Below, piece by piece: positions 1 to 14,106 of a stretch of 64,000 bases of DNA; position 1 is the stretch's first letter, and each line of letters starts with the position of its first letter. The DNA is from Daucus carota subsp. sativus (Eukaryota > Streptophyta > Magnoliopsida > Apiales > Apiaceae). The stretch covers positions 40,706,390-40,770,389 of the forward strand of contig NC_030384.2 in the NCBI RefSeq assembly GCF_001625215.2, given 5' to 3'. The notes under the pieces are model-generated. The model saw only the letters and a program-made list of their open reading frames with translations, was not told the DNA's origin and did no database searches. Made by a program: the position numbers and the translations under genes.

Positions 1-1368
1 CAAAAAGCTTATATAGCAGAAATCACATGAATTACAATTACAGCTGTGTGTATTTGTGAGTACCTTGCCTTCTTCAGAGTCGTGCAACGTTTCTGATCTC
101 TCTCCGTCTCCTTCGTTTTCGTTTAATCCCCTCTTCAGCCAATCCCACGCGATTTATCAACGTCAATTTTTCCTACATGTTAAACAAATAAAAAAACTTT
201 TATTGTGTTCCTGAAAATCGAAGTATTTTATTTATTTAATTTTATAAATTTGGGTATCTTTATAATTATCGCAAATACTCTATCATAAAATAAAAGTCTT
301 TTGGTCTTTGTTTACTCAACATAGCTAGGAGAGTTGAAAGACGTGTTTAATATTTTTTCATTTTGAAAGTCTTTGATAAGATCTTTTAAAATATAGATCC
401 TTAATATCTTTCCACTTTGAAAGTCTTTGATACAATCTCTTAAAAATATAGATCTTGTTATTCAAATATTATAATTCTTTTTCAATTTTCATTATTTAAA
501 TATGATATGTTTTAACTTTTTGAAATTAATTAGTGAAATAATAAAAAAAACCTATTATATAATTCGGTTTAGTACAAGTTTTTAGGAATTTGAACAGGAC
601 CGGATCGAAAACCGTTTTTTAAAAGATTATATTGATTTATAAGCTCTAAAGTCAACTGTCCGAAATATAAGAATGCTATTGAAAAAAATCACAAAAATAT
701 GAAAAAGACATTTATTACGAGACAGATTATTTTGTGAAGACAACTCCATCAGTATTACCTGTGGAATTGTTCCGGTTTTACCAATTTTACATTATGATTT
801 TAGTTGATTTTTATTCACAACAATTATGATATGATAGTTTATGAACATTTTAGAATAATAAAAATATGATATTTTTAAAGAGAGAAAGGTCGTTAAAGTT
901 GATTTTAGACTAGTAATCTAAAATTTTATGAATTTTGAGTATGAAAATTAGATACATTTTTGTAATAATAGAATAAAATATAAATAATCTTCATCTCATT
1001 TCATATTGAAATATGCCTTAATTTTTGGTAATTGTGTGAAGGTGACTTCAGGATGATTATGCCCTTTTAAATATGTAATCAACTTTAAATTATGGTTGAA
1101 AAAATACTTTGGCTAGTGTACTTTAGAATTCAGAATTCCTGTAAAAGACGATTGAATTTTTGAAAATAAGTTCAAAAGGCAGGAAATTTTGTTCTGTTAC
1201 TGGTAGTACAATACTACAAATACAGCAGTATCCATCTTTCAGAAACTTGGCCAGCGCCTATATGAAGGATGAAACAATACTAATGGCCACTTCAACTACA
1301 GAAGCATCAAGCTTGTAACCACAAATTTATTATGGCATGAAAAACCTATGCAATCTTTAATTTGAACA
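1..1368. other. Intergenic, with possible 5' exon of a left-hand neighbour
   Basis: No complete gene is visible. On the minus strand, about positions 172 to 64, a GC-richer stretch ends in AAG followed by GTACTC, which looks like a splice donor after position 64. One minus frame there is open for about 30 codons but has in-frame stops just upstream and no ATG, so it is more likely a 5' untranslated exon of a gene that continues off the left edge. The remainder (about 180-1200) is AT-rich and holds the 3' flank of the monooxygenase gene; I see no recognisable element in it. Confidence 0.35.
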
Positions 1369-4300
1369 TCAAAGAGTGCCACAATCATATTTAGTTTGAT
1401 AACTGGCGTCGCGGAAGAGAATAACTGTGAGGACAATACAAGCAAGCTTGACTAGCAGTGAGGTAGATTCCGTTATGAGTAAACCAGTAAGGTATGTTTG
1501 TGTAGACAGTCGAACTATCCTCATCCTCCGATCCTTTACATACTGGTCAAGTGCTTCTATGATAATTGCTGAATCAGTTGGAGTACATGATATTTTTTTG
1601 GCCAAGCTTCTGGCAAGTACAATTGCATCTTCCAAGCCTGCTGAACCACCCTGTCCAAGAAATGGACCCATTACATGCATTGCATCTCCGGCTACTGTGA
1701 CTGTTCCTTTTCGAAAATTTCCCAGTAGTAAATCCCAGGGTGCACGGTATCTCAAACGTGTGGAACAAAGTGAGTCAAGGTCACTGTTTATCACCATTTC
1801 TGAGACTTCTTCTGGGAAACCTTTAACTAATGACAAGGCATATTGCCTGATAAGTTCAGCGTCCACTGAGACAATGTTATCTGCTCAGCACAAAATTTAA
1901 CAACATTAATTATACAGATAATGACACTTAAGAGTAAAGGTAAAGTTTGTGCACATCTTACCCTCTACATTCTACGAGATGGATTGATAGGGTGTGTTTG
2001 ATAATTACCTCATAGAAGATATGAACACTTTCAAGTAGGAATAGAATTTAACAAAAAGGAGTAGGAGGGTCGTAAGAGGTGTTGCTTTTCTAATAACTAC
2101 AGTAATAAAGGTGATTAATTTCATTAGATCTAATATATGCTTAGGTTGGTTTAAAGCTGGTTTTGCATAAAAGAATTTTTTGTTTACAAGAAAAAGTATT
2201 GGCTTCACTGAATACCTGCTTAAAAAAAAGTTAACCTAAAGGATATTAGTGATTCAAAAGTAGCTGCTCTACAGAGAGCCAAAAGGGATCAATACAGAAC
2301 TCTAAGCTTTAAAATGAGAAAACAAGAGTTCACCTGTTTGCATCCAGGGGTGTGCCACAAACCAGTAAACTAAGTTACTATCAATCGGAATTCGACCTAC
2401 TGAAACATTGTTTATCCTCATGCGTACAGACTCATGAGCAAATGAATGACCGTTTGGATAGTTAGTTAAACCTATAATCGAACAAAGATCAAAAAGTTTT
2501 GTAGGCTTGAGCTCAAGGAAATCTGCAACCGTTGATTTGGCTCCATCACACCCAATCAAGACCTATTAATTGAAAACACAAGCAAAAAGCGCTTCATATA
2601 TTACATTTTTATAGTTTACCCTATTGGATTAATTACTAGCTAATGCTTTTCCATTAAACTTTGTCACTCAATGTGTCAAGAGAAGTCCTGTTTTGTTCTC
2701 CAAGCTACTGCATACCTTGGCTGCAATAGAACTTCCATCCTGAAGCTGTACCACTGGATAACTAGTTTCAGGGTCCAGTTTTACTGAGACAATTTGATGT
2801 CCAAACTTTACAACATCAGGCGGCAAAGCATTGTAAAGGGTGTCAATAAGATCACTTCTTCTCAAGCAACGTGCTTCACCACTGCCAACCCAATAAAAAC
2901 ATAGTACCATTTACTACTTTTTCAAGATCTTGGTCGAAATTTTAAAATAGAATTGCACTGTGTAAAGTCACAAAACTTAGAAGGTGCTAATATTCACTTT
3001 TGGCACTAACCCCAGAACTCACTCTGTACATATATATTTAGTACGTAAATACACACTCGTACACATACCGTCTCTCAGTTTTTGTGTGAGAAGTCTACAC
3101 AATAACATACAGCTAATATAGATATTTCTCTTTTTATCTTCGAATGCTAGACTCATGGACCCCTTCATTTTGAAGCTTTAACTTTCGTGCTTATCTTAAT
3201 TTACTACATGTGACCTTGGTGCACATCATGGGTGTGCACATATTATTCCTATACTGCAATAAACATTGGAAAAAGAATTCTTAAAATAGGAGAATCTAGA
3301 AATGATGTACCTGATATACTCAGAAGGCTCGAATTCATAATTCATGAAAAGATGTTCCAATATGAAATATGAATTTAACTTGTTCATTAATTCATATTGG
3401 AATTTAACTTACTGAACCATCAGACCAACAAGTACTATCATCTTGCAGAAATTACCATACTGCAACCATAGTCGCTCAGTTGCACTTAGATAGACGCATG
3501 TAACAGTTAGTAGTGTTATGCAGTGCAATATAGCAGGAACACATGCAGTAAGAAAACTTGTTCGTAGTTTATGCTGGTTGAGCATACCCAAGTATATCAT
3601 GCTTTTAACAATATAAAACTGCAGAGTAGATGTAGTTACCTCAATGGCATATCTTGCTGCTTGTTCTTGTCAAGCCATATATCTTTGGTCCTATTTACAA
3701 CCAACATTAAAAGAAGCATCAGAATTTTAAAAACAAAGCCAATTAGAGAGTAATATTCCAAGTCCTCGACTGAAATTTAAATTTTGGCTCAATATAGCAC
3801 GACCGGTTGTTAATATTTATAATTATCTTCTACTAAAACTATACAAAATTATTTTCTATATATACGGCACACAGGCAGAAACAAACACATAAGAGCTGAT
3901 AATAATACTTCTAATAATTATAACAGACTAAAAGTGCATAAACATACCCTAATATGGGAGTAGCAGTTTGTCTAAGGATTGAAGCAACATTAAGCTGATG
4001 CAATGCGCGCCATCCATTTGGCATAATGGTGAGGGCTACCCCAGAAGATCTCAAACTCTCCGATCTTTCCAAAACTGTGCATCTGATACCTTTTCTGCAC
4101 CAAATATACCAATGTCCAACTTGTGATTTTATACGACTCGGAATACCATAAAATGATAATTCTTTTTATGAAAAACTCACTTAAAAGCCTAATTTTCAGA
4201 CCAAAAAATCACGAAAAAACCGTCTTTTGGAGCAATATGCACCCATAGTATGAATTTGTTTTTCTGAAATAGGATAGCTCATAGTATATGTTAGCTCCAA

Positions 4301-5135
4301 TACCATGTTCACAAGTCACTAAGGTTGTTAGTCAACTGAACAGAACAACAGATTGAAAACTCAATGTGGGATGATATTAACTAATGCGACGGATAAGTTT
4401 GCTAGAAAATTGGAGATTAATGAAAGCAGCAGTGCACCAAACCAAAAAACCAAGGAAAACCAAATTAGAACTATGAACATCAGTGCAGATCAAAACAGAT
4501 CACCACTTTAATAAAAAGACCTCAGAAAAGTTAGTAAAATTTTCTATCTACATCTTAATAATAATAATAAAATACTTTGATGGCCAATACGTTATATACA
4601 TGCATTTGCGCTCCACCCATAGATGAGGTGATGATCCTTTTGACCACAAATTCACAAGTCCGACATTTCAAGGATTTGGCCCAAACTTGCAAGTTGTGTA
4701 TGATTATCACTGGAGGTGATTCTGTTAAAACTAACTTAAGGAGATTTGCACCCCTGAAATGCACATGTTATCTTTGCTGCTAGAGGTGTGTCACGAATGT
4801 GGATGCGTATCCACCACAACTGCATGTGGGGTATCTTAGTCCAGCTTCCCAAATTCTGGTATTTTCCATCACTTCTCCAAATTTGAAGGTAATTAGGCAA
4901 TTTTTGAAAGTTGAAAGCATGGGCAGAGATAAAAGCAAAATTCCCAAATGAATTGCAAGTGATCATGTGTTTAATTACAAGCAAGGATGTAGAAATAAAA
5001 TTGTAGCTGTGTAGATAAGATTTAAAGGCAGATAGAAATGAGTTGAATGTACCTGTGAAGAGCAAGGGCAGTAGCAAGGCCACATATTCCAGCACCAACT
5101 ATCACCAAATCCTCCTCAGACTTCACTTCACCCAT
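1369..5135 (-). CDS. FAD-dependent monooxygenase (MO1/CTF2-like)
   Basis: Six minus-strand exons (5135-5053, 4094-3948, 3690-3640, 2881-2716, 2562-2334, 1880-1369) join in phase to 395 residues. The N-terminus holds the Rossmann FAD-binding motif VIVGAGICGLATALALHR. A DG motif (GCDGAKSTVADF, near residue 155) and a GD motif (VAGDAMHVMGPFLGQGG) contact the FAD ribityl and pyrophosphate. These three motifs in this order define class A flavin monooxygenases related to zeaxanthin epoxidase and salicylate hydroxylase. Length and layout match the plant MO1/CTF2 family, whose substrates are mostly unknown, so none is assigned. No plastid transit peptide is seen; the FAD motif starts about ten residues from the Met, suggesting a cytosolic form. 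A hydrophobic stretch near the C-terminus (VKLACIVLTVILF) may be a membrane anchor. All introns have GT-AG ends. The start is the first ATG before the FAD motif. Confidence 0.9.
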
Positions 5136-6228
5136 CAGTATCTTCTGCTACTTGCTTAAACCAACAGCTGTTTAACTGATCAGTCTTTATAACCTGAAAA
5201 AAGGCTTCAAGTCTTTTTCTGGTAGCTGGAAGTTGGCAGTAAAGCAATTATTTCAGACTTATAATTGTTCCTGCTACTATCAGATAAGGGCCACTTTAAC
5301 TATTCTCCCCGCAAATCCTCGATTCGGTCCATTCATTTTCAGGGTCTCCTGTTCGATTTTCAAAATCTAATTAATTATTATAAATTTTTAAAATCATATA
5401 GAGTAATTTACATTTTGCACCCCATAAGTTTAGGCGTTTTTCGATTTGATCTCAAACAATATTTTTTTTCAATGCGCATCCGAATATTTCAAAAGCGCTT
5501 CGATGTGCACCCTCTTGACCTTCACGGGAGACCGTTAAAACTAACATATGTGGGGTTTACACGTTACACTCCGCAAGTTTTTTTTCAATACACACCCGAA
5601 TATTTCAAAAGCGCTTCGATGTGCACTCCTTTGACCATCTTCCGTCAAATTGACCGTTAAAGTTAACATATGTGGGGTTTACGCGTTACACCCGGCAAGT
5701 TCAATTTTTTTTCATGAATAAAGATCCAAGAGATGGCTGGCTTTGCATACAACCCCTCTGAGTGACCAATTAATCTCAATTCCCGATTTTTATTTGATTT
5801 TTAGATCGTCCCTTCTATAAATTATTAATATATATGTGTGTGTGATATTTTTATTAATATTATTTATTTATTTATTATTATCCATAATATAATTTTTTGA
5901 TTTGATTATATTAATTTATTAATGAGATGAGAACGGATAGAAATCCACCACCTAATCAAAAAGTGGTTGTACATCCATTAATTATTTTCTTTATACACTA
6001 TAATTTTATACGTATGATCCGCATGTGCATTTGTTGTTAATATTCAACCAAGGGATCAACTGTTAACTTGATGGTATTGTTCTTTCTGATACGCACTAGT
6101 AATATAATTGAATCATCCGATATAATCGACATTGTAAGAAGGGGACTGATGGTTAATTGCCTTTAAATGCCACAATAAATTGTACAGTACATTTGGGATT
6201 TTCCAGAGTACAAGCTAGAAAAAACAAC
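5136..6228. other. Intergenic: monooxygenase promoter and LHCB5 3' flank
   Basis: Both flanking genes read on the minus strand, so this gap holds the upstream region of the monooxygenase gene and the 3' end of LHCB5. Apart from the two-copy tandem repeat at 5463-5702, listed separately, it is AT-rich with no coding signal. An open frame at 5265-5660 is only a passage through that repeat and has no family signature. Confidence 0.6.
5463..5702. repeat. Two-copy tandem repeat, unit about 120 bp
   Basis: Two adjacent copies (about 5463-5578 and 5579-5702) share a T-tract, then ACCCGAATATTTC, AAAAGCGCTTCGATGTGCAC, a TTGACC block and AACATATGTGGGGTTTAC, with scattered differences. The second copy has a short extra block after TTGACC. 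They are dispersed-repeat fragments of unknown family; similar wording just upstream (about 5405-5460) may be a third, more degraded copy. Confidence 0.75.
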
Positions 6229-7943
<1,715 letters not shown>

Positions 7944-8260
7944 TGTCTGATTCTGATGAGTTGCCGGCAAGTGTAGAATCTGTTTGCAATGCAAGAAGAG
8001 TGTAATGTGTTAATGAAATTGTGGTGAAGAGCAGGGGACTAAATGGTTTTTCTGGTGGATGTGGACTTGACACCTAGGATTCAACTTACTGGTCTGCATG
8101 GGAATCAGGGAAATCCAATGTAAGCTCCTGATTGGATGGGAGTGGTGACATGGCAAGATGATGTGGCTGACGTGGACTCAGAATCATGCATGTTGTGGAT
8201 GTCAGTGCATAGATTTGGATAACATTATATCTCCTCGCTGCTTTCAAATCCTGTCTCTAT
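7944..8260 (-). promoter_or_regulatory. LHCB5 upstream region
   Basis: This is the 5' flank of LHCB5. On the minus strand it carries CCACGTCA (8175-8168), an ACGT-core motif of the kind bound by bZIP factors such as HY5 in light-regulated promoters. It also has a CCAAT box near 8135 and a GATA motif near 8218 on the plus strand. No convincing TATA box is seen. The motifs fit light regulation, but motif presence alone is weak evidence. Confidence 0.4.
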
Positions 8261-9008
8261 TCTCCTCTTCAGTGCAATTATTTGTGGCTAACAAAATTCC
8301 CTCATGTACTACAATCTAGCTTTCGAAACAGAACTAAAATAAACAATATACGTATTACATGCCATTCCTAATAATTTCATGTAATACTGTCTATACGAGT
8401 CCCTCTTTTGTTTTTTCCCGTCATAACCCCCGCTTAGACACGAGTCACACAACTCATAAAACCTGAAATTGTATTCGGAAATATGCAATTCACTTCAAAT
8501 TACATTGTCATTTCTAATAATCAAGTTTATTGTAGGTTTGAATGTTAAATCCATATCCCTCTGTTAATCTAGACACCTCATTTCATTATATCTAGAATTT
8601 CTAATGATATCCATGTTCTCGAACAAGATTTGAAATAGTTGCATATCAATGCGATGCAACTTTCAACTTCCAATGGAACCAAATAAGCACTAATTAAAAG
8701 TTACCCACAAGAGATAAGAAACTAGCATCAAAGGTTATCCTCCTCTGTTGAATTGAATTGCACTCCTAGGACTTTACTCTAAACAACGAAGTTGAGCAAA
8801 ATACTGTAAGAGAGCATAACTTCAGTCTTCAAGTATATGAATGACTAGGTACATTTGCTGAGGTTGTGCAAAGCTTGGTGTCTGCAGATAATATAATCAT
8901 ATTGTAAACGATAACTGTCTTCATTCTTGTATATATTTCACTGGACTTGCCGGAGATAGATACGGGGACGCTGAAAGTGTTAATATCACAGGAATCTAGC
9001 AAACTGTA
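8261..9008. other. Intergenic, nothing recognised
   Basis: AT-rich spacer between the LHCB5 upstream region and the 3' end of the glycine-rich protein gene. The part nearest 9008 is likely 3' UTR of that gene. No ORF, RNA gene or clear repeat was recognised. Confidence 0.6.
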
Positions 9009-12000
9009 TCAAAGTCTTCTCCATTTGTCCACCTCTTTGGAGGTTGCTCTGATCAGCTTCTTCGTATTTACAACAAGATCATCCACAAGGGTCCCGATCT
9101 CATCCCTGGCATTCAGAGAAAGAATTCATGAAATATATGCAACTTAGATAGATGACAATTGACAACATCAAAAATATAATATAGGTGATGCTAAATAACA
9201 ATCTAAAGGTGATATAGGTGGAAAGGGGTGGTACATGGCCTACATTCTATATATTATGCAACAATTAAAGCTCAGTGCCAGAGGTAACTTGTGATACGGC
9301 ATGTCAAAACTTACTGGATAGGGAGATGTCCAGGCCTATGAAATATCTTCCCCACATTAGTGTATTTCCGATATTCATCATGAGCAACACCCCTTCCAAC
9401 ACCATAGCCAAAGCCTACCCCAATCCCACATCCAGCACCAAGTCCAAAACCAAGCTGTAGACCCGGGAATCCAGCACCAAAACCTGTGCCTGAAGTAAAG
9501 CAAGTCATTTTTATTAATTAATACTACCTAAATTAAAACATGTGGATATCACAAGGAGGGAGGAGGAGAGGGGTGGTTCCACAAAAGATAATAGTAAAAA
9601 ACAATCCTATCCTGTTTTTTGTTCAGGTAGAATCTGGAAATGGCAACGAGCAGCGTAACAACAGCGATTGAAATTATTAAATATCATAAACGAAAACAAA
9701 ATCTTCTTGCTAAGTTCATGTCAGACTTTTACTTACTTTCACCATAAAGAATATACTCCGTTGTTTCAAAATAAAAGACTAAATTGAATTATATGCATTT
9801 TAGGACTAGTAAGAAGAAATATATCTTGATTCTTTATATTAATTTTTATAATATTAGTTGTAAAGATATAAATAAATGTAAAATCCCAACAATAATATTT
9901 TATTTAATTAATGAAAAATATAAAGGACGTAATAGTTATAAATCATTAAGAAAATAAAACATTAGAAAGTTACCAGTGCAGATATAACACTAATGAAACC
10001 AAACCCATTGACTACCGAGTCTTGGGTTTGACTCCTGTACAAGCCAACATCATGAGAACCACTAGGGTTCAACACTTTCGATACCCTACAGAATCTATAC
10101 CCTAATGGCAGAACAGTAAATTCTAGATGGATCAATGCTAATTGACTTATTTTTACCCCAATTACAAACGTGTTGAACCTTAGTGATTCTCATTGGTTCT
10201 CATTTTCATTTGCCTTGTATTTGGTACACAACCCACTGAGTCGTAACCTCAACTAAACCAGTATAAAGGGATCCAAGTACATGATTAAAATTCAATTACA
10301 GAACAATATAAACAATATTGAATCTCTATTATGAGTAGAGTCAAGCAAACCGAACCTTGCAGATGAAAAACATTTAGTGCAGGAATTAGGCCAAAAATTT
10401 GACGACCCGTAGGCCCAATTTTGAGTAACCCATAGGCCATGTTACTTCTTGCACCTGTTCATCTTTAATGATGCAGGATGAGGAAGGAAAAGAGGGTCTA
10501 AGGTCATTCAATTGAAGAAGAACCACTACCGCTAGGATTTCTCAATCGCAAAAGAGAAGAATATAGATGGATCGCAATTCGCAACCCTTGAGAAGAGAAA
10601 CAATACTCAGTATTGACTAATCAATCAAAGTAAGATGGATTGCATCTCCTTGCATCTGTGTAAGTCCCTAAAACTTAACCGCAATGTAAGATCCTAATAA
10701 TCAAAGTAATAAATCCTTTTCATTGTTCTACTACTACAATGTAGAATATTTCTAATAATCAATTTATCTGATATAAGTAAATTTTAATAAGTTACAATCT
10801 AACTTTATTCCTAACTAATAACATAGAAATAAACGTAAACTAATATTTTAATTGCATGTTCTGCATCATTTAACAAGTTCTTTCTTTCTTACTTGTATGT
10901 GTAAACATAATCCTACTCAACAATAAGACAAATAAATGATTCTGTGACACCTTTGTTATCTAAATACATCAGTAATCTTCATATAATGTCCATACAAGAA
11001 AACAAATAATATACTTATATACGAGTGATTAAGAAACACTTTTCAAAAACACAATAATGTGACCATCTGAAAATAGATGGGAAAAATGTCATGTTCCATG
11101 TCATTTCTCTGCAATAGAAAGACCATATCACAATTTTAATTTTTGGAACCACACTAAATCTAAAAAATTGGTTGGTGAGGTAAAAAAGTTAAAATTTCAA
11201 TTGTTCATAGTTGGCGACAATGTAAGCAAATATGATAGATGAAAGCTTTCATATAATACAAAATTACTGCTAGTTTCATCACCACTCATCCATAAAAATG
11301 TAGCCAGATCTTAAATCAATATGTTAGGACCTAGCTCACAAAACCTCGAAAAATACTTTATTTAAGGGGTAAAACAACAAGAGAACCCTAAGGTATGTTT
11401 GTTTCTTAGGATTAATAATCTTTGAACTATTGACCAATTTACTCTAAATTTATGCTAATTTTAATACCTATCATTTGGACTAAATTTTAAACATATTATA
11501 GTTCATTTCTGTTGAATTTTACCTCTCAATATCAAGATTAATAGATAGATTAGTAGTAAACATCCACCCATCCTTTTTCTCCCGACCTGGTCAGAGTTTG
11601 GAATCATAACTTTCATCATACCCCCTTATTTGATATTTCTACTTGCATATACTCCAAAAGAGTTAGAAGGACTAGCAAGTCAGCATAGCCTGATTACATG
11701 GGAATTAAATCCTATGAAATAAGTCAATTCACATAAAGCCTGGAAACTCTTAATTTCATCAATCGAACAAACATAGCCTAATTATAAACAAGACGACAAC
11801 TGGACAAGTAATATCAACAAAAATATATCATAAATTTTATTTTAAAAGAGCACAAGCACAAGGATACGTATAATATACACGTACGTACCGCCCATGAGAC
11901 CGACGCCGAAACCAACGCCACAGCCGACGCCGATGCCGAAAGCAGGACCGAGTTTCCCGAGATTCTTGGAATTTACCGCCGGTAGCTTCCACAGTAAACC

Positions 12001-12030
12001 CTTTTCTTCGTTACTGTCGCGCCCGCTCAT
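9009..12030 (-). CDS. Small glycine-rich membrane protein (TGD5-like)
   Basis: Three exons (12030-11889, 9489-9315, 9105-9009) join in phase to 137 residues; the first intron is about 2.4 kb. The N-terminus is soluble (MSGRDSNEEKGLLWKLPAVN). Two Gly-rich, weakly hydrophobic stretches follow (LGPAFGIGVGCGVGFGVGL, and a second one built from GFGLGAGCGIGVGFGYGVG), with the spacing of a membrane hairpin with GxG-type packing faces. The C-terminal tail is charged and helical (about residues 106-137, with DDLVVNTKKLIRATSKEVDK). The architecture agrees with TGD5, a small Gly-rich chloroplast-envelope protein needed for ER-to-plastid lipid transfer in Arabidopsis; that assignment is from memory of the family, not from a search. 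The exon structure is secure and the function is inferred. Confidence 0.8.
10052..10192. mobile_element. MITE-like inverted-repeat element
   Basis: It lies in intron 1 of the glycine-rich protein gene. The left end reads ATGAGAACCACTAGGGTTCA and the right end, reverse-complemented, reads ATGAGAATCACTAAGGTTCA, so about 23 bp of terminal inverted repeat are conserved. There is no coding capacity. The target duplication is unclear and the superfamily is not assigned. Confidence 0.55.
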
Positions 12031-12581
12031 CGTCCTCTATATCTCTCTGTATTTTACACACCAAAACTCAAGACTCGAGAGTTGCAAGTTTGCAACGACG
12101 AATACAAAGCCCGCAACAACGGCCTACCCCTAATTACAGCCTACTGTGTTTTTCCTAATCCATCATTTTCCGATGGAAATTTTAAAGATATTTTTTTTTC
12201 ATTCGTGAAATCTTACAATATTCAATTCGAAATCCTTATTGAGGTATTAATTGAGATTCTTAATTATATTACAAAATTTGGTGCTATTTTAAATTATGTT
12301 TTAAAATCAAATATTATTTGATTGAGATTGTTTTCATTAAAATTTGATGGTTTTCAAATATTGGTAGATTTTTTGGATTTCATAAAATGATGAATTGTGT
12401 GGCATTCTTAAGTCCGCGACATTTTATCAAAAATCCGCACAAAATCAAAATCACAGACAGTCCATTAAAATCCATAAACTAAAAACAATGCATTAAAATC
12501 TCAATCGAATACACTCCACTTCGTCTTTAAGGATCTTCCTTCCATCATTATTATTCATCTCAAGTACCAGTGAAATCATAT

Positions 12582-12807
12582 ACTCCCTCTGTCCCAATTT
12601 ATATGTCCATGACTTAATTAATAATTATTCTTATATTATTATTTTGAAAATTGAAAAAATACATTTTAAAAGAGAATAGATGTTAATTATAGTAACATAT
12701 TTTTCATATTTTTTTCTAATTATTTTATATATGTAAATTTCAGCCAAAATTCAGTCAATTTGACCATAAAAAGTCAAACAAAATAAATAAATTGGGACGG
12801 AGGGAGT
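12582..12807. mobile_element. Stowaway-like MITE
   Basis: The ends are near-perfect inverted repeats: left ACTCCCTCTGTCCCAATTTA, right reverse complement ACTCCCTCCGTCCCAATTTA. CTCCCTCCGTCCC is the hallmark terminus of plant Stowaway elements, non-autonomous relatives of Tc1/mariner transposons. A TA precedes the left end, but the right-hand TA has been lost, which suggests an old insertion. The inside is AT-rich and noncoding. Confidence 0.85.
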
Positions 12808-13990
12808 CAATAAAATAGGTCCATAAAAAACAAAAACATAAATAAAATGCTATAATTTTACAAATTATATGATTAGTAACAAGATCTATAACTTAACAAT
12901 AATATGAGTAGTAGCAATATGTTAGTTATAAATATACTATCACATTGAATAATAAAATAAAATTTGGATCAAAAAATATTCTTTTAGCAAGGATAAGATA
13001 TAATAATTTATATTCAAAATTTTGATTTTCAAGGATAATATAAACTGACCATACAAGTGCTATAATTTCAAAGAATTTAAATTATAAGAAAAGATTATAT
13101 CTTAAGGTTATTGGATAGCAATTCTATGTATGAGAAAATATTATATCTTTTATATTTGATTAATTCATTTATTTGTAAATAAAGTGTCTACCCACCATAA
13201 AAAATAAATAATTTTATAAGTTTGTTTTTTTGTGCTGGATTTAAGAATATTTAAATTGAAATCTAAAACAAACTGACAAAACATCCGATCTGGATATATA
13301 CATCCTATACAAAATTATACATATTTACCAATTTAAGATCCAAGCCTAGATAACATACAATGAAAATGAAAAAAAATGTATAATATATTCATTTAGAATT
13401 ATTATATACTGTATAATTGTATTTATATATTATAAATGTAGACGATCTATATATCAATGTAATTTAAGAAAATTAACACATAACATATGAACTAATTGAT
13501 TTTAGCGATTCAACTGTGAACTCCAAAAACACTTCAAACAATTTTTTATTGAAAGTCCGTAACTTAATAGAAAATTAGGATATTAAGGAGGCGTTGGTCG
13601 AATTTAAAAGTAAGCAAAATCAACTTATTCATATAATAAAAAGTTACAAATCAACTTATAATTTATAAGCGAAAGTTGAAAGTGAGTTTAGACTCTTCTA
13701 TCTTTGAAATTTAACTTCATAAAAATATAAAAACACAAATCGTATCAGGAAAAATATTAGTGAATAATTTGAATATTCTTTTAGAAATATTATTGAAAAG
13801 TAAATATTCCGGACATTAGTCATCTTTAAAACAATTAAAAAAAAGAAAGCAAAAGGCTAGGGGGAAAAGAAAAACCTCTGTTTGTAGACAAAAGGAGCGC
13901 CTCAGAACAGGCGTTGATCTCACCCTGACACAGACACACACTAGCTGTATCTATATCTCCGCGACTTTATTCTCTTGATCCCATCTTCAG

Positions 13991-14092
13991 GTAACTCTCC
14001 GCTTTTATCGCTCTTCAAATTACTTCACAAATACCTCGCCGCATTCTGCAATCAACTTAAGTTCAATTAAGTTATTTTACTGCGTGTCTTAG
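13991..14092 (+). other. Probable 5' UTR intron of the SAC gene
   Basis: The sequence CTTCAG/GTAACTCTCC at the left and GTGTCTTAG at the right give a 102-bp GT-AG intron that ends just upstream of the start codon. It is predicted from splice-site appearance only. Confidence 0.45.
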
Positions 14093-14106
14093 TCTGTGTG
14101 AATATC

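Larger units (their letters stand above)
12031..14106. other. Divergent intergenic region between TGD5-like and SAC genes
   Basis: This is the shared upstream region of two divergently transcribed genes. It is AT-rich and contains the Stowaway-like element at 12582-12807. Close to the SAC gene it becomes less AT-rich, and CAG/GTAACT at 13990/13991 looks like the donor of a 5' UTR intron that ends at the AG at 14091-14092, 14 bases before the start codon. The middle (12810-13850) shows only AT-rich sequence. Confidence 0.55.
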
